Below, piece after piece: positions 14,307 through 25,436 of a stretch of DNA of 45,340 nucleotides (positions are counted from its first letter, which is position 1; the number at the start of each line of letters is the position of its first letter). The position numbers and the translations under genes are program-made. The DNA is from JAFKKS01 sp039808325 (GTDB lineage: Bacteria > Pseudomonadota > Alphaproteobacteria > Rhizobiales > Xanthobacteraceae), in assembly GCA_039808325.1 (NCBI GenBank), contig JBDHSU010000014.1:1-45340 (forward strand), read 5' to 3'. The notes beneath the pieces were generated by a model. That model searched no databases, had not been told where the DNA came from, and was given only the letters and a program-made list of their open reading frames with translations.

Positions 14307-15326
14307 TCACCGCTCCGTCAGCTTCAGTTCGATGCGCCGGTTGCGCCGGTAGGCCTCGTCGTTCTGCGCGGCATCGAGCGGTTGGAATTCACCGAATCCG
14401 GCAGCGACGAGACGCTGCGGTGGCACGCCCTTCGAGATGAGATACTGCACGACCGAGATCGCGCGCGCCGCCGAGAGCTCCCAGTTCGAGGGGAACTGCG
14501 GGCTCTGGATCGGGCGGATGTCGGTGTGGCCGTCGACGCGCAGCACCCAGGGAATCTCCTTCGGAATTTCCTTGTCGAGGTCGATGATCGCCTGCGCGAG
14601 CTTGTCGAGCTCGGCACGCCCTTCCGGCCGCAGCGTCGCGAGGCCGACATCGAAGAAGACTTCCGACTGGAAGACGAAGCGGTCGCCGACCACGCGGATT
14701 TCCGGGCGATTGGCGAGGATGGCGCGCAGGCGGCCGAAGAACTCCGAGCGGTAGCGTGAAAGCTCCTGCACGCGCTGCGCCAGCGCGACGTTGAGGCGCT
14801 GGCCGAGGTCGGCGATGCGCGACTGCGATTCCTTATCCTTCTTCTCCGAGGCGTCGAGCGCCTGCTCGAGTGCCGCGAGTTGCCGGCGCAGCGCCGCGAT
14901 CTGGGCGTTGAGCAGCTCGACCTGGCTCATCGCTTGCGCCGACAATCGCTTTTCGTTGGCGAGATCGGAGGAGAGGGCGTCCACCTTGCCTTGCGCGTTC
15001 CCCGCGCTGGCGCTTTCCGCCATGTTCTTGTAGCGGTCGCGTTCGCTCTCGGCGCTGGCGAGGCTCGCGCGCAGTGCCGCGAGACTTTCCTCCAGCGTCG
15101 ATTTGTTGCCCTTCTCGAGCGCGAGCAGATCGGTCAATTGCGCGATCTGGGCATTGAGGCGCTGCAGCGCGGCGTCCTTGCCGGTGACTTCCTGCGACAA
15201 ATAGAACTGCACCACCACGAACAGGGTGAGCATGAAGATGATGCCGAGGACGAGCGTCGAGAGCGCGTCGACAAATCCCGGCCAATAGTCGATGGCCCGA
15301 TCGCGGCGGCCGCGCGCTAACGCCAT
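14307..15326 (-). CDS. OmpA/MotB-like peptidoglycan-binding protein of a MotA/B-type motor pair
   Basis: The 339-aa inner-membrane protein has one N-terminal helix (about 18-42) with an acidic residue, D20, placed like the proton-carrying Asp of MotB (YWPGFVDALSTLVLGIIF). A long periplasmic coiled coil (about 50-200) leads to an OmpA-type peptidoglycan-binding domain (about 215-335) with DGHTD (265-269), NWELSAARA and RRNRRIELKL. It is longer than flagellar MotB because of the coiled coil. It starts 20 bases after the MotA-like gene, so the two form an operon and probably a proton-driven stator or trans-envelope machine. No flagellar gene is nearby. Confidence 0.88.
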   Translation of the reverse strand: MALARGRRDRAIDYWPGFVDALSTLVLGIIFMLTLFVVVQFYLSQEVTGKDAALQRLNAQIAQLTDLLALEKGNKSTLEESLAALRASLASAESERDRYKNMAESASAGNAQGKVDALSSDLANEKRLSAQAMSQVELLNAQIAALRRQLAALEQALDASEKKDKESQSRIADLGQRLNVALAQRVQELSRYRSEFFGRLRAILANRPEIRVVGDRFVFQSEVFFDVGLATLRPEGRAELDKLAQAIIDLDKEIPKEIPWVLRVDGHTDIRPIQSPQFPSNWELSAARAISVVQYLISKGVPPQRLVAAGFGEFQPLDAAQNDEAYRRNRRIELKLTER

Positions 15327-15346
15327 GAACTACGCCTCGCCAATGA

Positions 15347-16363
15347 CTACGCCTCGCGCCGTATTCTCGGAGGGTCCTCGCGCGAAAGCCGCTCCAGCAG
15401 ACGGCGGATTTCACGCTGCTGCTCCGACTGGGCGTTGACCCAATCGCGGATGAGCTGCTGTTCGCTACGCATATGGCTCACGAGACCCTGGATCGCCTCG
15501 GCGAGATTGGCCATCGCGTTCGTCGCGGCCCGGTTCGTGCCGCCGCCGTCGGCGGCTGCCTCCTTCAAGCGGTCCGCGATGAGGCGCAGTTCTCCGGCGA
15601 ATGCCGGCGCCGCGGCCGCGGCGGATGCCCGCGCATCCGGTTCGACGCCGAGGTCGCGCACGGTGGTGGAGAGCCAATCCTCGAGATCGGTGTAGAAGCG
15701 GTTCTGCGCCTGGCTGGTTTGCAGGTCGAGGAAGCCGAGCACGAGCGACCCGGCGAGGCCGAACAGCGACGACGAGAACGAGATGCCCATGCCGCCGAGC
15801 GGAGCGGCCAGACCTTCCTTGAGCGTCTCGAACATCTGGCCGGCCTCGCCGCCGACCTTCAGGTTGCCGATGACGCCGCCGACGGACGTGACCGTCTCAA
15901 TCAGTCCCCAGAAGGTGCCGAGCAGGCCGAGGAAGATCAGCAGGCCGGTGAGGTAGCGCGAGAGGTCGCGCGCTTCGTCGAGCCGCGTCGCGATCGAATC
16001 GAGGATGCCGCGCATGAGCGGCGTCGAGATCGCCATGCGCCCCATGCGGTCGCCGAGGATCGTGGCCATCGGCGCGAGCAGCACCGGCGGGCGCTCGACC
16101 GCGATGCCGGGGTCCGCGAGCCGGAAGCCGTTGACCCAGGAGACCTCGGGGAACAGGCGGATGACCTGCCGGAACGCGAGCAGAATGCCGATCACCAGCA
16201 CGCCGACGATCAGCCCGTTGAGGCCCGGATTGGCCAGGAACGCCGTCCATATCTGCTTGTAGAGAACGAAGGCGACCAGGCCGCAGAGGATCAGGAACAC
16301 CAGCATCCGCACAAGAAAGATGCGGGGCGAGGACAGTTTGAACGGGTCGAGATCGCGCGCCAT
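15347..16363 (-). CDS. MotA/TolQ/ExbB-like proton channel protein
   Basis: The 338-aa polytopic protein has two N-terminal helices (about 20-70), then a cytoplasmic segment, and a further helix pair with YLTGLLIFLGLLGTFWGLIE and GMGISFSSSLFGLAGSLVLG. This is the MotA/ExbB core that surrounds the MotB-type helix. The C-terminal about 100 residues are Ala-rich and helical and end in a charged stretch (QQREIRRLLERLSREDPPRI). The ATG at 16363 was chosen. An upstream TTG at 16396 would add eleven residues. It is co-transcribed with the OmpA-like gene downstream. Confidence 0.85.
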   Translation of the reverse strand: MARDLDPFKLSSPRIFLVRMLVFLILCGLVAFVLYKQIWTAFLANPGLNGLIVGVLVIGILLAFRQVIRLFPEVSWVNGFRLADPGIAVERPPVLLAPMATILGDRMGRMAISTPLMRGILDSIATRLDEARDLSRYLTGLLIFLGLLGTFWGLIETVTSVGGVIGNLKVGGEAGQMFETLKEGLAAPLGGMGISFSSSLFGLAGSLVLGFLDLQTSQAQNRFYTDLEDWLSTTVRDLGVEPDARASAAAAAPAFAGELRLIADRLKEAAADGGGTNRAATNAMANLAEAIQGLVSHMRSEQQLIRDWVNAQSEQQREIRRLLERLSREDPPRIRREA

Positions 16364-16450
16364 GGGCCCATTAGCTCCCGCACCGAAGGGGTTCAATTAT
16401 GGCATAGGCGCGATGAAAGCAAAGCCGCCCGTGGTTGCATGCGCCAACGC

Positions 16451-17248
16451 TTACGTTTTCGCGGCTTTGCGCAGCACGGTCAGCAATTCGCGATGGATGA
16501 CGTCGTTGCCGCAAATCACGCTGCCCTTGCCGAGCACGTCATCGCCGCCGTCGATGTCGGTGACGAATCCGCCCGCCTCGCGCACGATCACCATGCCGGC
16601 CGCCATGTCCCAGGGCGAAAGGTCGCGCTCCCAGTAGGCGTCGAGACGGCCCGCCGCGACCCAGGCGAGGTCGAGTGAAGCGGCGCCGAAGCGGCGCAGT
16701 CCCGCCACCTTTTCCTGCACGGCGGCAATCTCCTGACGGAACAGAGCGAGATCGCCGCGGCCCATATGCGGCAGGCCGCAGGTAATGACGCTGTCGGCGA
16801 GGCGCTTGCGCGTCGCCACGCGGATGCGCCGTTCGTTGAAGAAAGCGCCCTTGCCGCGTTCGGCGGTGAAAAGCTCGTCGAGGATCGGGTTGTAGATGAC
16901 GCCGGCGATGATGTCGGCGTCGCGCTTGAGCGCGATCGAGATCGCGAATTGCGGAATGCCGTGCAGGAAATTGGTGGTCCCGTCGAGCGGATCGACGATC
17001 CAGGTATGGCTCTTGTCGGTTCCTTCGTGATTTCCGCCTTCCTCGCCCAGGAAGCCGTAGCCGGGCCGAGCCTTCGTCAGTTCCTGCCGCAGCGTTTCCT
17101 CCGCGCGGCGGTCGGCGGCGCTGACGAAGTTCGCCGGGCCTTTCAGCGAAACCTGCAGCTTCTCGACTTCGCCGAAATCGCGCTTGAGCGCGCGGGCCGC
17201 CTTGTTGGCGGCCTGGATCATCACATTGAGAAGAGCGGAGCGAAGCAT
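16451..17248 (-). CDS. suhB: Inositol monophosphatase family protein (SuhB type)
   Basis: A 265-aa lithium-sensitive-type phosphatase that hydrolyses inositol or related sugar monophosphates with Mg2+. The metal site is complete: Glu in FLGEEGG, Asp residues in WIVDPLDGTTNF, and Asp in the C-terminal SPWDMAAGMVIVREAGG. In bacteria SuhB also associates with ribosomal RNA transcription, which cannot be judged here. The ATG at 17248 is used. A second in-frame ATG at 17221 is possible. The gene lies 76 bases after the Sel1-repeat gene on the same strand. Confidence 0.93.
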   Translation of the reverse strand: MLRSALLNVMIQAANKAARALKRDFGEVEKLQVSLKGPANFVSAADRRAEETLRQELTKARPGYGFLGEEGGNHEGTDKSHTWIVDPLDGTTNFLHGIPQFAISIALKRDADIIAGVIYNPILDELFTAERGKGAFFNERRIRVATRKRLADSVITCGLPHMGRGDLALFRQEIAAVQEKVAGLRRFGAASLDLAWVAAGRLDAYWERDLSPWDMAAGMVIVREAGGFVTDIDGGDDVLGKGSVICGNDVIHRELLTVLRKAAKT

Positions 17249-17324
17249 GAGACTCGTTGCGCCGGTGAGTTGAAGGGCGTCCTGCTTGCGCTGCGCGTGG
17301 CCGGCGCGTCAAGAGCGGAGCCGA

Positions 17325-18443
17325 TCAGGAGCGTGAGGGCGGCGCCAGCTTGAGCCAGGCTTCGGCGGATTTTTCGCCGGCCTGCCGCTGCTCCGGCGGC
17401 AGTTTCTGGAGGAAACTGTCGAGCGAAGCGTCCTGCTCGCCATGCGAGCGGGCGATGATGTGCCATTTCGCCGCCTCGACGGGATTGGCCGGTACGCCGC
17501 GTCCGCTCGCGAGGACGTGGGCGAGACGGTTCTGCGCCACCGGATTGCCCCGCCGTGCGACTTTCAGCAGCAGTGCTTCCGCGCGCGCCTCGTTCTTCGG
17601 CACGCCGTCGCCGTTGTAGAGCGCGATCGCATATTCGAGTTGCGCGTCGGGGATTCCGGCGCGGGCCGCGAGGCCCAGGAGGCGAGCGCACTCGACGCGG
17701 TCCGGGGCCACGCCCTTGCCGTCGCGATAAACTCCCGCGAGGACATATTGCGCTTCCGCGCTGCCGACATCGGCGGCGGCTTTCAGGTGCTTGAGCGCCA
17801 GCGCCAGGTCCTGCTTGACCGATTTGCCTTCGAGATAGAGCAGGCCGAGGTCGTAATTCGCGCCGACATGGCCGAGATCGGCGGCACGGTTGAGCAGATT
17901 GACGGCGGCGTCGACATCCTTAGGGCCGGCTTTGCCGTTGAGACGGAACATCGCCAGCGCGAACATCGCCTCGCGGTTCCCCTTGTTCGCGGCGAGCTGA
18001 TACCACTCGGCGGCCTTGCTGTCGTCCTTCGGGATGCCGTAGCCGCTCGAATAGAGTTCGCCGAGGAGCGTCATCGCTTCGGGATCGCCGTTGGCGTTGA
18101 CCTGCCGTGTCGCCTTGTCGAAGGCGGTCAGAAAATGTCCGCGCTGGAACGCGGCATAGGCTTCGTCCGACGCGCTGACCGCCTTTGGCGCGGTATTGTC
18201 GGGTGCCGCGGCCCTTGCGGGCGGCCGTGCCGGGGCGGGCGTTTTCCTGGCGGCGGGTTTCCTCGCCGGCGGGTGCGGTCGCGCGGGCCTCGGCGCTGCG
18301 GCAGGACGGTGGGCGTTGCCTTGCGGGTTGATGCTGAGCGGCGCCTGGGCCAGCGCCGGCGCGCCACCGATCGTTCCCGCTGCCAGAATTGGCAGCGCGG
18401 CCAACAAAACGGTCCTCAAGCGAAGCAAAGCCATCACACCCAT
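17325..18443 (-). CDS. Secreted Sel1/TPR-repeat protein
   Basis: The 372-aa protein has a signal peptide (residues about 1-33, ending ALAQA), a Pro/Ala/Arg-rich linker (about 35-90) and then six to seven Sel1-type repeats (about 95-330). These include LLGELYSSGYGIPKDDSKAA, LGLLYLEGKSVKQDLALAL, LAGVYRDGKGVAPDRVECA and LAHVLASGRGVPANPVEAA. Such solenoids serve as periplasmic protein-protein scaffolds, and no enzymatic motif is visible. It lies 18 bases after the ThiE-like gene and upstream of suhB on the same strand. Confidence 0.88.
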   Translation of the reverse strand: MGVMALLRLRTVLLAALPILAAGTIGGAPALAQAPLSINPQGNAHRPAAAPRPARPHPPARKPAARKTPAPARPPARAAAPDNTAPKAVSASDEAYAAFQRGHFLTAFDKATRQVNANGDPEAMTLLGELYSSGYGIPKDDSKAAEWYQLAANKGNREAMFALAMFRLNGKAGPKDVDAAVNLLNRAADLGHVGANYDLGLLYLEGKSVKQDLALALKHLKAAADVGSAEAQYVLAGVYRDGKGVAPDRVECARLLGLAARAGIPDAQLEYAIALYNGDGVPKNEARAEALLLKVARRGNPVAQNRLAHVLASGRGVPANPVEAAKWHIIARSHGEQDASLDSFLQKLPPEQRQAGEKSAEAWLKLAPPSRS

Positions 18444-18461
18444 CTGCCGAACGCAAGCAAT

Positions 18462-19139
18462 CTACCGAACGCAAGACCTTCCCGCTAAACGCACCTTCGC
18501 GGCGGACGTGTTCGGGTCCTCCCATATGAACGCGCCCAGCGCGATGAAATCGGCACCCGCGCGGGCCATCGTCTCCACGTCTTCCTGCGATTGCGCGAAG
18601 CCGACGCAGGGAATTTCGAACACTTCGCTCCACCACGCCAGGCGCTCGGCGATCGCTTCGATCGACGGTCGTCCCCCTTCGGCGTCCGGCTCCCCGAACA
18701 TAACGTAATCTGCACCGGCTTCGCCAGCGACCATCGCATCATGGCGGGAGAGAAGGCCGCCGGCGCCGGCAATGCGGTCGGGCCGCAGCGCGGGGAGGGC
18801 GGCGGCGAGGGCTTCGACGCCGGTGATGTGCGCCCCATCGGCGCCGGAGCGGGCCACGATCTGCGGCCAACCGTCAAGTACCAGCGCGGCGTCCGCATTT
18901 TGCACCGCCGAGGCGACACGCTTCACGGCATTGATCGCGGCGCGCTCGTCGTTCTGCGCCGGATCGAGGCGGAGCAGGACGGCCGCGACGTCGGCCGCCG
19001 CCAAGGCCGGGACAAGAAGCGCCGCAAGCGCCGCGCCATCTCCGACCGGCGGCGTCGTCAGGTAGAGCCGGGGATTCGGCGCTGGCAAGCTCTTGTCGGG
19101 CGTTCTCTTGCCGGGCGTTTTTTTGCCGGAAGTTGCCAT
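18462..19139 (-). CDS. Thiamine-phosphate-synthase-like protein, probably non-catalytic
   Basis: The 225-aa protein is a TIM barrel of the ThiE/TenI family: RLYLTTPP near the start, GADGAHITGVEAL, GEAGADYVMFG and ARAGADFIALGAFIWED. Key ThiE elements are changed. The QxR..K strand reads LLRLDP, the ND pair is LDG, HLGQ is HITG, the GVSTH loop is GGLLSRH, and the last glycine-rich phosphate loop (GGI) is FAQSQ. I therefore doubt thiamine phosphate synthesis. It may be a TenI-like or phosphate-sugar-binding regulator. The first about 25 residues are basic and probably disordered. The ATG at 19139 was chosen, 49 bases after fba. No other thi gene is in the window. Confidence 0.75.
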   Translation of the reverse strand: MATSGKKTPGKRTPDKSLPAPNPRLYLTTPPVGDGAALAALLVPALAAADVAAVLLRLDPAQNDERAAINAVKRVASAVQNADAALVLDGWPQIVARSGADGAHITGVEALAAALPALRPDRIAGAGGLLSRHDAMVAGEAGADYVMFGEPDAEGGRPSIEAIAERLAWWSEVFEIPCVGFAQSQEDVETMARAGADFIALGAFIWEDPNTSAAKVRLAGRSCVR

Positions 19140-19188
19140 GGCGCGACTATGCTCCCCGCCCGCCCGGTGTCCTTGCGCCGGCGTTCGT

Positions 19189-20217
19189 TCAGGCCGCCTT
19201 CTTTTCCAGCTCCGACTTCCACTGGCCGAGCGCGGCAAGTCCGTTCATCTCGGCGCGATGCGAGAAGGCGCGCTGCGCCGCGGCGACGTTCTCGCTCTTG
19301 CCGGACCATGCCTTCTGCGGCGCCGCCTGCAATGCGCGGCCATAGGAGAAGGTGAGGCCCCACGGCAGGTTGCCGATCTTGTTCATGGCATCGAGATGCG
19401 CGGTTGCCTCTTCATCCGACTGGCCGCCGGAGAGGAACGCGATACCGGGCACGGCGGCCGGGACGCACTCCTTGAGCAGCTTCACGGTCTTCTCGGCGAC
19501 TTCCTGCACCGAAGCCTTTTTCGCGCTCTTCTTGCCGGGCACCGCCATGTTCGGCTTCAGCACCATGCCTTCGAGCGCGACCTTCTGATAGTAGAGCTGC
19601 TGGAAGGTCTCCTTGAGGACGAATTCCGTCACCGCGTAGCAGCGATCGATGTCGTGGTCGCCGTCCATGAGGACTTCCGGCTCGACGATCGGAACGATCT
19701 GGTTCACCTGGCACAGCGCCGCGTAGCGGGCGAGCGCGTGAGCGTTGGTCGAGATCGCGGCGTAGCTCGGGATGCCGGCGCCGATGTCGATCACCGCGCG
19801 CCACTTCGCGAAGCGCGCGCCTTGCTCGTAATATTTCGGCAGGCGCGCCGGCAGGCCGTCAAGCCCGTAGGTGATCAGTTCGCCGGGGCAGTTCGGGAGC
19901 GGCTTCGTTCCTTCGTCGACCTTGATGCCGGGAATCGAACCGGCCTGCTCGATCAGCTTGACGAGCGGCGTGCCGTCCTTGCCTTTCTGCCAGATCGTCT
20001 CGTCGTACAGGATCACACCCGAGATGCGCTTCTGCATCGCATCCTTCGAGCGGAACAGCAGTTCGCGATAGTCGCGGCGATTGTCTTCCGTGGAGTCGAC
20101 GCCGATGGCGTCGAAGCGCTTCTTGATCGTGCCGGAAGATTCATCGGCCGCGAGGATGCCCTTGCCCGGCGCGACCATGGCTTTCGCGATCTTGTTGAGT
20201 TCCGAGAGGTTCATCAT
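19189..20217 (-). CDS. fba: Fructose-bisphosphate aldolase, class I
   Basis: The 342-aa enzyme cleaves fructose 1,6-bisphosphate to dihydroxyacetone phosphate and glyceraldehyde 3-phosphate, and runs in reverse in gluconeogenesis and the Calvin cycle. It is the metal-independent class I type: Schiff-base lysine K221 in GMVLKPNM, with K138 (FAKWR) and VEPE (178-181) in the active site and LAADESSGT near the N-terminus. Two ATGs overlap at 20217 and 20214. The GGAGG ribosome-binding site is two and five bases away respectively, favouring the second. It lies 77 bases after pgk. Confidence 0.96.
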   Translation of the reverse strand: MMNLSELNKIAKAMVAPGKGILAADESSGTIKKRFDAIGVDSTEDNRRDYRELLFRSKDAMQKRISGVILYDETIWQKGKDGTPLVKLIEQAGSIPGIKVDEGTKPLPNCPGELITYGLDGLPARLPKYYEQGARFAKWRAVIDIGAGIPSYAAISTNAHALARYAALCQVNQIVPIVEPEVLMDGDHDIDRCYAVTEFVLKETFQQLYYQKVALEGMVLKPNMAVPGKKSAKKASVQEVAEKTVKLLKECVPAAVPGIAFLSGGQSDEEATAHLDAMNKIGNLPWGLTFSYGRALQAAPQKAWSGKSENVAAAQRAFSHRAEMNGLAALGQWKSELEKKAA

Positions 20218-20294
20218 TGCCTCCTCAAAGTGTCCCCGATCGATGCATCATTCGAAGGCGAGAAACGCCTTCATGCGAGAAACGGCAAACGTCG

Positions 20295-21494
20295 CTACCC
20301 CTTTACGCGCAGCGCCTCCACGCCCGGCAGGGGCTTGCCTTCCATCCATTCGAGGAAGGCGCCGCCCGCGGTGGAGACGTAAGTGAGCGCGTTTCCGACA
20401 TTGGCGGCGTTGAGCGCGGCGACCGTGTCGCCGCCGCCCGCGACGGAAATCAACTTTTTCGCCTTGGTGTGTTCCGCGACATAATGCGCGATCACCACGG
20501 TCGCATGATCGAACGGACGCAACTCGAAAGCGCCGAGCGGTCCGTTCCAGACGAGCGTCGCCGCGTCGTCGATCGCCGCCTTGATGCGCTCGATCGATTG
20601 CGGGCCGACGTCGAGGATCATGCCGTCGTGCGGAATGGCGTCGAGGCCGTAAGCGTGGGACGGCGCGTTCGCCTCGAAGTGGTAAGCGACGACGGCGTCG
20701 ACCGGCAGGATGATGGCGCAGTTCTTGTTCTCGGCCTTGGCGAGAATGTCGCGCGCCGTGCGTGCCATGTCTTTTTCCGCCAGCGATTTGCCGATGTTCA
20801 CGCCCTGCGCGTGCAGGAAAGTATTGGCCATGCCGCCGCCGATGATCAGCGCGTCGACCTTTTCGATGAGATTGCTGAGCAGCTCGAGCTTGGTCGAGAC
20901 CTTGGCGCCGCCGACGATCGCAGCGACAGGGCGCTTCGGCTTCTCGAGCGCGGCGGAAAGATGCTCGAGTTCGCGCTGCATGGCGCGTCCGGCATAGGCC
21001 GGAAGCTTATGCGCGAGGCCCTCGGTCGAGGCGTGGGCGCGGTGGGCGGCGGAGAAGGCATCGTTGACGTAGATGTCGCCAAGCTTCGCCAGCGCATCGA
21101 CGAACGCCGGATCGTTCTTCTCTTCCTCTTTGTGAAAGCGCGTGTTCTCCAGGCAGAGAACGTCGCCGGGCGTCATTTTTGCAACGGCGGCTTCCGCCTG
21201 TGGCCCGATGCAATCCTCCGCGAAGGCGACGTCGCGGCCGAGCTCCGTCGCGAGCGCCGCGGCGACGGGGCGGAGCGAATCCTTCGCGTCGCGTCCCTTC
21301 GGGCGTCCGAAGTGCGAAAGCAGGATGACCTTGCCGCCCTTGGCGGCGATCTCCTTGATCGTCGGCACGATGCGCTCGAGGCGGGTCGCGTCGGTGACCT
21401 TGCCGTTCTCCGTCGGGACGTTGAGATCGACGCGCACGAGCACGCGTTTGTCCTTGACGTCGGCGTCGTTGAGGGTGCGGAAGGAAGCTTTCAT
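20295..21494 (-). CDS. pgk: Phosphoglycerate kinase
   Basis: The 399-aa enzyme transfers phosphate from 1,3-bisphosphoglycerate to ADP. It has the usual two-domain structure. KRVLVRVDLNVP and ILLSHFGRPKGRD carry the substrate-binding basic residues, and GGAKVSTKLELL and SVAGGGDTVAAL carry the nucleotide site and the C-terminal hinge. The length is standard. The ATG at 21494 was chosen by family length. An extension to 21545 overlaps the small membrane ORF upstream and is not family-like. It begins 19 bases after that ORF. Confidence 0.97.
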   Translation of the reverse strand: MKASFRTLNDADVKDKRVLVRVDLNVPTENGKVTDATRLERIVPTIKEIAAKGGKVILLSHFGRPKGRDAKDSLRPVAAALATELGRDVAFAEDCIGPQAEAAVAKMTPGDVLCLENTRFHKEEEKNDPAFVDALAKLGDIYVNDAFSAAHRAHASTEGLAHKLPAYAGRAMQRELEHLSAALEKPKRPVAAIVGGAKVSTKLELLSNLIEKVDALIIGGGMANTFLHAQGVNIGKSLAEKDMARTARDILAKAENKNCAIILPVDAVVAYHFEANAPSHAYGLDAIPHDGMILDVGPQSIERIKAAIDDAATLVWNGPLGAFELRPFDHATVVIAHYVAEHTKAKKLISVAGGGDTVAALNAANVGNALTYVSTAGGAFLEWMEGKPLPGVEALRVKG

Positions 21495-21513
21495 AATTGA
21501 CGATAGCTCTCGC

Positions 21514-21663
21514 TTAGGCGGATCCACTCGGCCCGTCATTCCCATGCCAATGATTGGGATCCCGTCCGGACGGTGTCACTTTCATTCCCTGGCGAAACGC
21601 AAAGGTCACGAAGGCTACTAAAAAGAGTAGGACCGCGATTCCTAAGTACTGCAAGAGCGTCAT
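21514..21663 (-). CDS. Small single-pass membrane protein (49 aa)
   Basis: Minus-strand ATG at 21661-21663 to TAA at 21514-21516 encodes a hydrophobic helix (residues about 3-23, LLQYLGIAVLLFLVAFVTFAF), then RQGMKVTPSGRDP and a polar tail with HWHGNDGPSGSA. An N-terminal helix followed by RQG-x-KV-x-P is a pattern I recall from short unnamed Rhizobiales proteins (memory, unverified). The N-terminus should be periplasmic or buried and the tail cytoplasmic or vice versa. It fits snugly between gap and pgk (83 and 19 bases) on the same strand. The upstream sequence has only a weak ribosome-binding site. Function is unknown. Confidence 0.6.
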   Translation of the reverse strand: MTLLQYLGIAVLLFLVAFVTFAFRQGMKVTPSGRDPNHWHGNDGPSGSA

Positions 21664-21693
21664 GCGGTTCTGCTCTACGCGCCGCCCGTGCCC

Positions 21694-21739
21694 GTCGTCC
21701 TTCGAGGCGCGGCTTCGCCGCGCACCTCAGGATGACGGG
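21694..21739. repeat. REP-type hairpin, F family, copy 3
   Basis: GTCGTCCTTCGAGG ... CCTCAGGATGACGG encloses the perfect hairpin GCGCGGC-ttc-GCCGCGC (about 21708-21724). The CCTTCGAGG and CTCAGGATGAC ends match those of 25833-25931. Here the element sits between co-directional genes, eight bases after the gap stop. Confidence 0.75.
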
Positions 21740-21746
21740 GCAGGGC

Positions 21747-22754
<1,008 letters not shown>

Positions 22755-22890
22755 CCGAATTACTCCTTGCTCTGCTGCGCCATGCCAAAGCGGTCCCGGC
22801 CGCCACGCCTGGCTCTGGTTCGAATTTAGGACGTAACCGCCCGCCGCAAAGGTTCCGCGCGAGCGAAAAGGCGAAAAACGCCCGTTGCTA

Positions 22891-24888
<1,998 letters not shown>

Positions 24889-24899
24889 GATGGGCGGAC

Positions 24900-24927
24900 G
24901 GCATAACACGCCGCGCCCCCCTGTCAA
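24900..24927 (-). promoter_or_regulatory. Possible sigma-70-type promoter of tkt
   Basis: On the minus strand a perfect TTGACA (24927-24922) and a TATGCC (24905-24900) are 16 bases apart. Transcription would begin around 24893, only a few bases before the ATG at 24888, so the message would be nearly leaderless or translation would start at 24855. Confidence 0.35.
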
Positions 24928-25059
24928 CGCGCCGCATGCGCGAAGAGAATAGCCCCTACAACTTTTCCTCAGGCAAGATCAAAGAGTTGATGCCGTAGGT
25001 TGCGATGGCGGTTGACCCGGCGCAAACTGCCGAATCGGAAAAGGAGGTCCGCCCGGATC

Positions 25060-25341
25060 ATGGCTGACGCAAATCCCGTCGAAATGGCGACGCGCCGCTT
25101 GTCGGCCGCGCTCGATGGACTGGAGGCCGCGCTTGAACGGCGGCGCGGGGCGGACCAGGGCGGCGCCGCGCTTGCCGAACAGCTTTCCTCGCTTGGTGCC
25201 GACCGTTCGCGGCTCGCCGCCGAACTCGACCAGCAGGCGGCGCGCGCGCAGAAACTCGAGGCGACCACCCGTGAGATCTCGCAGCGTCTCGATGCCGCGA
25301 TGGAGGCCGTGCAGACGGTGGTCGATGCGCATGGGGAATAA
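25060..25341 (+). CDS. DUF4164 family coiled-coil protein
   Basis: The 93-aa protein is almost wholly helical with heptad-like spacing (LSAALDGLEAALERR, LAAELDQQAARAQKLEATTR, LDAAMEAVQTVVD). It matches the short DUF4164 family found next to zapA in Rhizobiales. It is probably cytoplasmic and part of division or ZapA function, by position only. The ATG at 25060 follows AAGGAGGT at 25040-25047. Its TAA stop lies at the edge of the palindromic repeat at 25339-25388. It is divergent from tkt. Confidence 0.85.
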   Translation: MADANPVEMATRRLSAALDGLEAALERRRGADQGGAALAEQLSSLGADRSRLAAELDQQAARAQKLEATTREISQRLDAAMEAVQTVVDAHGE

Positions 25342-25388
25342 AGCGTGATCCCGAAAAATGCGAAGCTGTTTTCGGGAAAGATCACGCG
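25339..25388. repeat. Short palindromic repeat, copy D, abutting a stop codon
   Basis: GTGATCCCGAAAA and TTTTCGGGAAAGATCAC form an imperfect stem around a central AATGCGAAGCTG-like loop. The CCCGAAAA/TTTTCGG core is that of the 120-bp repeat, but here the unit is only about 50 bases. The TAA of the DUF4164 gene (25339-25341) is at its left edge. Confidence 0.75.
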
Positions 25389-25436
25389 TCGTCAAAGCGC
25401 GACTGCGCGCCGTGACCTGATGGGAGGCGCAAGATC

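Noticed and set aside
14307..16363. Zorya-type anti-phage system (ZorA/ZorB)
   Set aside because: The MotA-like and OmpA-like pair looks like ZorAB at first sight, but no ZorC, ZorD or ZorE gene is adjacent, and the neighbours are suhB and metabolic genes in an order common to Rhizobiales chromosomes.
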